64,000 nt of DNA from an uncultured Clostridia bacterium (lineage in GTDB: Bacteria; Bacillota; Clostridia; Lachnospirales; Lachnospiraceae): assembly GCA_947385955.1 (NCBI GenBank), contig CANDNA010000007.1:1-64000 (forward strand), in the 5' to 3' direction. The number at the start of each line of letters is the position of its first letter. Position 1 is the first letter of the stretch. The notes below the pieces were generated by a model. It did not search any database. It saw only the letters and a list, made by a program, of their open reading frames with translations, and had not been told where the DNA came from. This document shows, in pieces, positions 17,503-25,291 of the stretch. The translations under genes were made by a program, and so were the position numbers.

Positions 17503-17712
17503 ATGATGATTACGACGAAAAAAGAAAAGAAAGCAGTGTCGAAAAAAAACAGGGCGGGCGCTGGCAGCAGTGTTTATCTTGACATTGAACCTCACATTAC
17601 GAAATATGAGCTGGAGCAGTTACAGGAAAAGCTGCGTGCTCATAAGAGAGAGTATGAGCGGATCAATCAGCGTTTCATGTATGAAGAACGTAAGAAAGCC
17701 TATTATGGATAA
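17503..17712 (+). CDS. Small basic coiled-coil-like protein of unknown function before rdrA
   Basis: This protein of about 69 residues was not recognised. The first third is lysine-rich (KKEKKAVSKK). The rest is a charged helix with heptad-like spacing, KYELEQLQEKLRAHKREYER. The frame is open from a GTG at 17401, but that lies only about eight bases after the predicted transcription start; ATG 17503 (or 17506), with GGGGAA in front, is more likely. The stop is 22 bases before rdrA and the promoter upstream serves both. It may be an accessory or control part of the RADAR system, which is inference from position only. It does not resemble the known RdrC or RdrD membrane accessories. Confidence 0.5.
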   Translation: MMITTKKEKKAVSKKNRAGAGSSVYLDIEPHITKYELEQLQEKLRAHKREYERINQRFMYEERKKAYYG

Positions 17713-17733
17713 TGAGCGGAGGTACAAAAGAGA

Positions 17734-20700
17734 ATGGAAAGAAGTATCAGCCATAAGGTTGGGATTAAGCTGTTAACAGATACACAGTTGGCCAACGTCC
17801 TGCCTACTTACGGAAATCTGTTTCATAAGATAGAAGTGTGCCGTAATGTAGCCGGAGAGATACTCCAGATGAAAGAGAAAAGGCATTATCAGTACAATTT
17901 TATGTACGATAATGTCTTTTCTATTTTGGGGCAGCGGGGAACCGGAAAAACCTCAGTGGCATTCACCCTGCAGAAGAAGATCCGGGAAATGAAGGGAGAT
18001 GGCATCTGTGATGTGGTCCTGCCGTTGATTATCCCGGAAGCGATTCCGGAAAACTGTGCTGTGCTGGGATGGATTCTGGCGATTGTGGGCGAAGAGATTG
18101 AAGAATTGGAGGAACGGATCAGCAATCTGGAAAAAGAGGATCGGAAGGCCGGTTATTGGGAACGGTGCAGATACCAGAACTGTGAACGGGGAAAAGAATC
18201 ATTAACGGCCAAACTGGATCGGATGAATCAACTGTTTTATGCAGGCAGTTATAATCCGGCCAATGAGCCGTCCTATCATAAGGCAGTGGGAAATTCTGTG
18301 CTTCAGTCAGGAGACTATTATAAGTTTGCCAAAGAGATCGCCGGCCTTTGGGATGCCTGGATCAGAAGGATCATCTATTGCTATACACTGGAAAATCCGG
18401 ACATGGCGGAAAAAGGACAGGAACTGTGCCCGCTGATCTATTTTATTTTTGATGATGTGGATCTGGCTCCGGAAAAGATAGAAGAGATTTTATCTGTGAT
18501 TACAAAATATCTTTCTCATCCCAATATTATTGTTATCACAACGGCAGATGAGGCGCTTTTTCTGGAGGTGATTGAAAAAAAGCAGGATCAGAAGATTGGA
18601 AGGCTGTCTGCTGAGTGGAAAAATTATCTGGCGAGGTCAGAGAAATATTTTTTTTTCAGACCCTCAAGAGAGAAGGAGGAGGAAGAAGAGGATAATGCTG
18701 GCAGGGATACGGTCAATCAGACTACCAGGATGTATCTTGGCAAAGTGCTGCCTACCTCTACAAGATACTATCTGCGTCAGTTTAAAACAGCCAGAGAAAA
18801 AGCCCTGTTCTGCCTGGAGGACGGATGGAATCTGGGGAACGGGGTCTGGCAGCAGGTGGATAAGCTGATCACATATGTAGACGGAGGGACGCCGGGACAG
18901 ACCGTGAACTTTATTGGTGCAAAAGACAATATTGTACATTTTTATATCAAATTTATGGGCCGTACTTCCAGACAGATCGGCAATGTATACATCGCATTGT
19001 GTGAGTTGATGGACAGTCTGATCGGGATTCTGAAAAATGGGGAGAGCAGAGACAGCCTGCTCCGGATTTATTATCATTGTAATTACTTTATCCATGTGGC
19101 AATCAATGCCAATCATGAGCTGTCCATGCTGGTAAAGGATGTGGATCAGTTTGTGGATACACTGTTTCCGTTTGAATATAACCAGTGGAAGCTGTACTGC
19201 AACTATCCATATCTGAATGAGTTTTTAAAACAGAATATGTTCAGTGAACACAGGGAAGGCGGACAGAAGGTAAAAAACCTGGAAATGGGTCTGCAGTTAT
19301 ATTCCCTGCTTGTTTTTGTGGAGAACATATTATTGATTCTGGAGTATGGGGTCCGGGATGGGATCACAAAGCGGAAAAAGATCCACGCGGTCAAATCTCT
19401 GACCAGATATATAGGAATGGTGTCCTCGGAAAACAGATATGTGTTCCGGGATGATCTTTCTTCGGAGGTTTTTTTCCGGCATTATTCCAATCTGCTGGAT
19501 CGTCTGGGATTTCTGATTCAGGATAATCTGGATGAGCCGAGATTTAATATGGAATATTTTTACGATTTTATGGGAGATAATAAAAGCGATCTGACAGGAT
19601 GGGAAACTTTACTGGATGTCAGTATCAACAACCGGCAATGGTTTCGTGAAATCATAGGCAGGCTGTTTCTGGTGTACGGAAATGCCTATTTGATTGGCAG
19701 ACAAAATATGGAGGATTGTCTGTGTTATCAGGATAAAAATTTTCTGACCCGTTATCAGAGAACCTTATTAAAGGGTATGAAAACCAATATGGAAATATGC
19801 TTTTATCCGATTAAGATGCATGAGGAATGGAACCGTATCAAGGATACATTTTACAGAGGATTTCAGGAGGGTATGCAGAACATTGATGAGAAAGAGGTAC
19901 TGGAAGGAGGGGAGAGTGAAAACTTTCGTCTTTTTGTAGAGCATATCGGAGATCTTTTGATTGAAGCTGAGAGAGAAAGCAGCTCCTCTTATCTTGTGGG
20001 GTTGAACAGAATATTGGAGCTCGTTGTGAAGGCCAAGATTAATATAAAGGAAGTAAGTGCAGAACAGAAGACAGAGCTGTTCCTGACAGCTTTTATCAGC
20101 AGGTGTCCGAATGTAATATTACAGGATGTACAAAAAAAGCACATGGCTATTTTATCAAATTATAAAGAAATCAGGAGTCTGTTGCAGAAGTATAAAAAGC
20201 TGATTGAAAAAAGTGACTATCTGTTTGAAAATAAGGCTCTGCTACTGGATCCTGATAATGTAATAAATGTTTTGAAAAAATTTCAGGAGGATTATCCATT
20301 TGAATATCCGCTGCTTGGAAAGTGTATTGAGAAACTTGCAATGGCTCTGATGAGGATAGAAATGACCGACAACGAACCTATTAGTGAAATTGTGATAGGG
20401 AAGGAGTTGTACAGAGATTTATCGGCGGTATTGAACAGGATATTTGAAGATGAATATTTTCAGGAAGATGAAGAGGGTTTAAAGAGGGAAGTGGAAGAGG
20501 CTTTTGCAGGACTGGATATTCTGATCGATGTGCGAAACGGTGAAGAACTGGCGAAGGCGGTGATACTGGGCATGGAGGTCATATTTGTAAAAATCTTACA
20601 GCAGATTTACATTTATCTGGTGATCAGTGAACGATATCATGATATTAACAATATGTCCTCCCGCAGCCTGGAAAAGATCTGGATCAACGGGGAACTGGAA

Positions 20701-20877
20701 GATTCTTATTATTTTAACTTTTTTAAGCTCGCAGTGAGTCTGCTGGAGAGTGATGTGGATAAAAACGGTAACAGTGAACTGCTGGAGCTGCGGGATGAGA
20801 TTGAGTATACTTATCGGGACGCAAGGGAAGCATACTGCAGATCATTGATGGTGGAAGAAGGATATGAACAGATATAA
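17734..20877 (+). CDS. rdrA: RADAR ATPase RdrA
   Basis: This 1047-residue P-loop ATPase has Walker A GQRGTGKTS at residues 66-74. Walker B LIYFIFDDVDL is near 234-244, followed by a sensor-like IIVITTADE. The remaining 750 residues are helical with no other known motif. The next gene overlaps by 14 bases and is a large adenosine deaminase. This ATPase plus deaminase pair, with these sizes, is the RADAR antiphage system, in which RdrA and RdrB form a giant complex that deaminates adenosine or ATP during infection. The protein is somewhat longer than I recall for enterobacterial RdrA. A T9 run (18648-18656) lies in the coding part just after the ATPase motifs. Confidence 0.88.
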   Translation: MERSISHKVGIKLLTDTQLANVLPTYGNLFHKIEVCRNVAGEILQMKEKRHYQYNFMYDNVFSILGQRGTGKTSVAFTLQKKIREMKGDGICDVVLPLIIPEAIPENCAVLGWILAIVGEEIEELEERISNLEKEDRKAGYWERCRYQNCERGKESLTAKLDRMNQLFYAGSYNPANEPSYHKAVGNSVLQSGDYYKFAKEIAGLWDAWIRRIIYCYTLENPDMAEKGQELCPLIYFIFDDVDLAPEKIEEILSVITKYLSHPNIIVITTADEALFLEVIEKKQDQKIGRLSAEWKNYLARSEKYFFFRPSREKEEEEEDNAGRDTVNQTTRMYLGKVLPTSTRYYLRQFKTAREKALFCLEDGWNLGNGVWQQVDKLITYVDGGTPGQTVNFIGAKDNIVHFYIKFMGRTSRQIGNVYIALCELMDSLIGILKNGESRDSLLRIYYHCNYFIHVAINANHELSMLVKDVDQFVDTLFPFEYNQWKLYCNYPYLNEFLKQNMFSEHREGGQKVKNLEMGLQLYSLLVFVENILLILEYGVRDGITKRKKIHAVKSLTRYIGMVSSENRYVFRDDLSSEVFFRHYSNLLDRLGFLIQDNLDEPRFNMEYFYDFMGDNKSDLTGWETLLDVSINNRQWFREIIGRLFLVYGNAYLIGRQNMEDCLCYQDKNFLTRYQRTLLKGMKTNMEICFYPIKMHEEWNRIKDTFYRGFQEGMQNIDEKEVLEGGESENFRLFVEHIGDLLIEAERESSSSYLVGLNRILELVVKAKINIKEVSAEQKTELFLTAFISRCPNVILQDVQKKHMAILSNYKEIRSLLQKYKKLIEKSDYLFENKALLLDPDNVINVLKKFQEDYPFEYPLLGKCIEKLAMALMRIEMTDNEPISEIVIGKELYRDLSAVLNRIFEDEYFQEDEEGLKREVEEAFAGLDILIDVRNGEELAKAVILGMEVIFVKILQQIYIYLVISERYHDINNMSSRSLEKIWINGELEDSYYFNFFKLAVSLLESDVDKNGNSELLELRDEIEYTYRDAREAYCRSLMVEEGYEQI
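18648..18656 (+). repeat. T9 homopolymer tract in rdrA
   Basis: Nine T encode part of Tyr-Phe-Phe-Phe downstream of the ATPase motifs. The frame is intact at this length. Slippage here would cut RdrA after about one third. Confidence 0.9.
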
Positions 20878-23791
20878 ACTGAACCAGATACTGGAAATCA
20901 TCCTGTTTCCCGTGATTGATTCAGAAGAGGGGAAATATGATCATTTACTTGCCTGTTACAGGGCATACCGGAATTTCATAGAGGAAAGCAAAAAACTCCA
21001 TTCCAATATGAGGGAGAGGATGAAAAAGAACGCTGCATATAAAAAAGTACAGCGGGAACAGATTGCCTATCTGACAGAGCGAAACCACTGGCGGGTGAAG
21101 TCAGAAGATGATGTACAGATGCTGTGGGAGCTTTTTTATCCGATGCAGGAGCTTGAACAGTATATGCAAAGGATTGCACGGGTCAGTGGAAATTTTCGGG
21201 ATGACTGGGTAAATATCAGCTATTATTACCTTCTGAAAATGCTTCCGGAACTGACCAAAGCTCTGATTACTTACCGGGACGGAGCGGCAGCGATCCGTCT
21301 GGAGCCGGGAGAAGGAGATAATAAGATTGATACATTGATTCTGGATGGGAATCATTTGTTGGATAGAGTGGAGGTCTGGAATTTGCTTTGCCGTCTGTCG
21401 GTTCCGGACCTTTATATTGTCATTGCAGCAGTGGAGAACAATCTGGGGATGGAGGCATTGTATGAACAGGGAGTCCATCTGGCCCTGTCAGACAAACTTC
21501 TGACCAAAAGTATGAAAAAGGGGCTGTCAGAGAACCATTTACATTTTGGCGCTGCACTGGACTATGATATTGTCTGGCTCGGCTATATGGACATTAAATT
21601 TATGGAAGACCTGGCGGCCGGACCATGCAGCACAGAGGGCTATACCAGGATCGAAATGGCAGTGTTCCGCTTTTTTGCGGCCCGATATCTGGAAGAGCCA
21701 GAAAGAACGGAAAAGAATTTTGTACAGTGGCTGAGGCAGGAAAACAGAAGTCTGATGGAGCTTGTGGAAGATCTGTATGAGGGGAACTATCAGGGAACCC
21801 TCAGTCTGCTCTGCCAGAGGGAGATACTGGATCTGTATTATCAGTCAAAAACGGGTTTTCCGATTCGGGAATGTGACTATTTACTGGATCAGGTGTACAG
21901 AAAATATGTGGAATACAAAATATCCTCCGAATTTATTTTATTGTATCAGAGCTATTGCTACATACAATCCAATCCCAGGGATGTTTTTTTCTCCCGTTTG
22001 TTTTTACAGTATATCCGGTTAAAAAACGAGAAGTTTTATCACAGCCATGAAAATTTTACCTTGCAGGGGCTGAAATATTTTACAAAGAAATATGCAATAG
22101 CCAAGAATGCTTCAAAAGTCGGTCTTTCTGAAAAGGAATGGATGATGGAGATATTCCGTTCACAGGCCAGAATCAGGTGGCTGAAAAAACTGGAAATCAG
22201 GATTGCACCGGAAGTAAAAGGAGAAGAGCTGGAGCATCTGAAGTATTCCAAAAGCAGAGGGCATATTTTACAACAGCTTTACAGCCAGATTTACCAGGTA
22301 TTTGATGCTTACAGGGGATTTATTCTGGAAAGCATAATAGGAGTACGGGATACCTGGGATCTGCTGAACCGGGAAGCGAGAGGAACTGATATTAGCAGTG
22401 AAATAAAGCGGATTTCGGAAGCTGCACAGGAAAAACCTGTTCAGATACCTGTTATGGGTATGGTATTTCATTTTATCAAGGAGGAACATCTGGAAAATCT
22501 TTCCGGCTATTATTGCTGGAGGAGTATTTTGGAATATGGAAAAGACCGTTCTTATTATCGCCTGCTGAAACGGTATTTTATGGAGAATATAGCGGTGGCG
22601 TTAGAGGAGATACGCCGGACGATTCCCAGGATAGATGAGTATATCGTGGGAATTGATGCGGCATCTGATGAAAATGCAATGGAACCCTGGATGTTTGCAT
22701 CAGTATACAAAACAATGAGATCCCATCATACGACGATTCCAGTTGTAAAGGGAAAAGGTTTCACAGAGGAATTTAACAGGATACAGAATATCGGATTTAC
22801 GTATCATGTGGGTGAGGATTTCAGGCACATGATTTCGGGACTGAGACATGTGGATGAGGTGATAGAAGAGTTTGGTTATAAGGCAGGAGACCGGCTGGGA
22901 CATGCGCTGGTGCTGGGAATTGATGTGAAACAGTGGATCCGGAATAATGAAGTGGTAGCCATGCCTGTCCAGGAACATATGGAAAATCTGCTGTGGATTT
23001 GGGGAAAATGTATACAGGATGAGATGGATCTGCCGGTTCGTCTGTCAGTGCTGGAACATCAGATTATGAAAATCGCTGAAAAGATATATTACTATCCGGA
23101 GGAAATAACAGTTTCCATGCTGCATCAGGCCTATAAAGAAAAGTTTCAGATGACACATATGGAAATTGCCCGCAGAATGTTACAGAAGGAAACGGAAGGC
23201 AGGGACAGCTTCTGCAGACGGTCAGAGGAAGACAGAGAAAACTTTTGCGGGAAGTGTCAGAAACGAAAAGACAACAGGTGGACAAAGGATAAGCTGCTGC
23301 TAACCAACTACTGTCCGGTGTTTGAAGAAAAATATGAAGCGATAGAGCTTGTGCCTGTCAGGGAGCAGCATGCGGTAATTTATCAGAAAATACAGGACTG
23401 TCTGATTAAAAAAGTGGAACAGAAAGGGCTTTATATTGAAGCAAATCCTACTTCCAATCTGACCATTGGAGAGTTTTCTTATATGGAAGATCATCCTATT
23501 TTCTATCTGAACCAGGGGCAGAAGGAAGAAAAGCATCATGTGATGGTAACAATAAATTCTGATGATCCCCTGGTCTTTCATACGAATGTGGAAAATGAAA
23601 TGGCATACATCTACTATGCGGCCCAGGCACAGGGAGTTGCCCGGAATCAAGTTCTCCAATGGATTGATGAAATCAGACAGTATGGAATGGATGCAAGTTT
23701 TGTTCAGAAACAGAAAGAATCAGGGCAGATTTTATTGGAAGTAGAGATGATTATGAAAGAGATCAGAAGAAAAATCCACAGGGGAGCCTGA
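20864..23791 (+). CDS. rdrB: RADAR adenosine deaminase RdrB
   Basis: This 975-residue protein carries the complete metal site of the adenosine deaminase superfamily, widely spaced. His225 and His227 are in SENHLHFG, His648 and Glu651 in TYHVGEDF, His680 in DRLGHAL, and Asp900/Asp901 in INSDDPLVF. The insert of about 400 residues between the first and second motif separates it from housekeeping deaminases and fits RdrB. Four cysteines (784, 795, 798, 817) in the later part could bind a second metal. It starts inside the end of rdrA with AGAAGGA in front, so the two are coupled. Predicted action is conversion of adenosine in nucleotides or RNA to inosine on infection. Confidence 0.9.
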   Translation: MNRYKLNQILEIILFPVIDSEEGKYDHLLACYRAYRNFIEESKKLHSNMRERMKKNAAYKKVQREQIAYLTERNHWRVKSEDDVQMLWELFYPMQELEQYMQRIARVSGNFRDDWVNISYYYLLKMLPELTKALITYRDGAAAIRLEPGEGDNKIDTLILDGNHLLDRVEVWNLLCRLSVPDLYIVIAAVENNLGMEALYEQGVHLALSDKLLTKSMKKGLSENHLHFGAALDYDIVWLGYMDIKFMEDLAAGPCSTEGYTRIEMAVFRFFAARYLEEPERTEKNFVQWLRQENRSLMELVEDLYEGNYQGTLSLLCQREILDLYYQSKTGFPIRECDYLLDQVYRKYVEYKISSEFILLYQSYCYIQSNPRDVFFSRLFLQYIRLKNEKFYHSHENFTLQGLKYFTKKYAIAKNASKVGLSEKEWMMEIFRSQARIRWLKKLEIRIAPEVKGEELEHLKYSKSRGHILQQLYSQIYQVFDAYRGFILESIIGVRDTWDLLNREARGTDISSEIKRISEAAQEKPVQIPVMGMVFHFIKEEHLENLSGYYCWRSILEYGKDRSYYRLLKRYFMENIAVALEEIRRTIPRIDEYIVGIDAASDENAMEPWMFASVYKTMRSHHTTIPVVKGKGFTEEFNRIQNIGFTYHVGEDFRHMISGLRHVDEVIEEFGYKAGDRLGHALVLGIDVKQWIRNNEVVAMPVQEHMENLLWIWGKCIQDEMDLPVRLSVLEHQIMKIAEKIYYYPEEITVSMLHQAYKEKFQMTHMEIARRMLQKETEGRDSFCRRSEEDRENFCGKCQKRKDNRWTKDKLLLTNYCPVFEEKYEAIELVPVREQHAVIYQKIQDCLIKKVEQKGLYIEANPTSNLTIGEFSYMEDHPIFYLNQGQKEEKHHVMVTINSDDPLVFHTNVENEMAYIYYAAQAQGVARNQVLQWIDEIRQYGMDASFVQKQKESGQILLEVEMIMKEIRRKIHRGA

Positions 23792-23850
23792 CCAAAACGG
23801 ACTTTGACAGGAACGGTTTGAAAGGAGTAACCGGGAGGGGAAGCTGTCAG

Positions 23851-23878
23851 TTGCAAAATTCTGGTATTTTGGTAAAAT
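23851..23878 (+). promoter_or_regulatory. Promoter of the manC operon
   Basis: TTGCAA (23851-23856) and TAAAAT (23873-23878) are 16 bases apart, with TGG just before the -10, giving an extended -10 identical to that of the RADAR operon. It starts the GDP-mannose/ABC unit about 27 bases before its first ATG. Confidence 0.72.
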
Positions 23879-23905
23879 AACAGCGATAGAGGAGAAACGA
23901 AAAAC

Positions 23906-25276
23906 ATGAAAATCATATTATTATCCGGAGGGTCGGGAAAACGGCTCTGGCCCTTATCCAATGAAGCGAGATCCAAACAGTTTTTAAAGGTACTGCAGGA
24001 TGAGGACGGCAATTCGGAATCCATGATACAGCGTATCTACCGGCAGATCAGGCGGAGCCGCCCGGAGGCGGAAGTGTTGATTGCCGCTAGTGAGGCACAG
24101 AGCGATCCGATCAGGCGGCAGCTTGGCGGGCAGGCGGAAACGGTGTTTGAACCGTCCAGGCGGCATACGTATCCGGCCATCCTCCTGGCGGCGGCTTATC
24201 TGCTGGATAAAAAGCAGATGGGAGAAGAGGAAGTGATCGCAGTGCTTCCGGTGGACCCTTATGTGGAACAGGATTATTTTGAAAAACTGGGTGAGATGGA
24301 GCAGGCGCTGGCAGATTCGGGAGCGCAGGTCTGCCTGTTGGGCGTGCGTCCCACATATCCTTCAGAAAAATATGGCTATATGACAGGCGAACCGATGGAA
24401 GGGAAGCCCTATTGCCGGGTTACCGCCTATGCGGAAAAGCCGGGGCTGGATACGGCCAAGAGGCTGGTGGAAGAGGGCGGACGCTGGAACGGCGGTGTGT
24501 TTGTGATGCGGGCCTGCTTTGCCAGGGAGCTGATCGAAAAAGAAATCGGACAGGTTTCCTTTGACCGGCTGTATGAGCAGTATGACCGGCTGCCCTGCAA
24601 CAGCTTTGATTATGAAGTGATTGAAAAAAATGCTTCGCTGGTCTATATTCCCTATGAAGGGGAATGGAAGGATATGGGGACCTGGAATACGCTGACCGAG
24701 CGGATGGAAAAGCCGGACGGCGGGTTTGTGGTCCGGGGAGAAGCCTGCCGCAATACCCATGTAATCAATGAACTGGCCATCCCTGTGGTGGCGCTGGGCC
24801 TGAGGGATACGGTGGTGGTGGCCAGCGCGGACGGGATTCTGGTGAGTGACAAGCATGCCAGTTCTTATATGGAGCGGTATGTGGAACAGATTGACAACCG
24901 TCCCATGTATGAAAAGCGGCAGTGGGGTGAATATAAAGTATTGGATATTGCTCCGTGCAAATCGGGAAAAGAAAATTCGCTGACCAAACATTTGCATGTG
25001 GAAGCAGGCAGGAGCCTCAGCTATCAGGCGCATGAGCTGCGGGACGAGGTATGGACAATCATTGACGGAAAGGGGCTGTTTTTACTGGACGGTGAGATCC
25101 GGGAAGCGGTCCGGGGCGACGTACTGTATATTCCCAGAGGGCATAAGCATGGCATGGCCTCCAGGGACGGTGTGGACTTTATCGAAGTGCAGCTTGGCAC
25201 CGAGCTGGTGGAAGAGGACATCGAACGGTTTCCCTGGGACTGGGGCGGCTTTTTGACGGATGAAGGCAGGGCATAA
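23906..25276 (+). CDS. manC: Mannose-1-phosphate guanylyltransferase / mannose-6-phosphate isomerase
   Basis: This 456-residue enzyme makes GDP-mannose from mannose 1-phosphate and GTP, with a C-terminal cupin that can isomerise mannose 6-phosphate. The pyrophosphorylase signature LSGGSGKRLWPLSNEARSKQ covers residues 6-25. The cupin part shows YIPRGHKHGMASRDG and FIEVQLG near the end. The length fits the bifunctional ManC/CpsB type. It opens a GC-rich section: a hand count of 24061-24120 gives 38 of 60 bases as G or C, clearly above the genes to its left. GDP-mannose points to mannose or a GDP-deoxyhexose in the glycan. Confidence 0.93.
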   Translation: MKIILLSGGSGKRLWPLSNEARSKQFLKVLQDEDGNSESMIQRIYRQIRRSRPEAEVLIAASEAQSDPIRRQLGGQAETVFEPSRRHTYPAILLAAAYLLDKKQMGEEEVIAVLPVDPYVEQDYFEKLGEMEQALADSGAQVCLLGVRPTYPSEKYGYMTGEPMEGKPYCRVTAYAEKPGLDTAKRLVEEGGRWNGGVFVMRACFARELIEKEIGQVSFDRLYEQYDRLPCNSFDYEVIEKNASLVYIPYEGEWKDMGTWNTLTERMEKPDGGFVVRGEACRNTHVINELAIPVVALGLRDTVVVASADGILVSDKHASSYMERYVEQIDNRPMYEKRQWGEYKVLDIAPCKSGKENSLTKHLHVEAGRSLSYQAHELRDEVWTIIDGKGLFLLDGEIREAVRGDVLYIPRGHKHGMASRDGVDFIEVQLGTELVEEDIERFPWDWGGFLTDEGRA

Positions 25277-25291
25277 AGGAGAATCTTTTCT

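Noticed and set aside
20864-23791. Housekeeping adenosine deaminase for purine salvage
   Set aside because: Nearly three times too long, with a 400-residue insert and coupled to an AAA-type ATPase, which fits RdrB instead.
23792-23850. Terminator after rdrB
   Set aside because: Only a four-pair stem (AAAC/GTTT) could be found and no T run follows.
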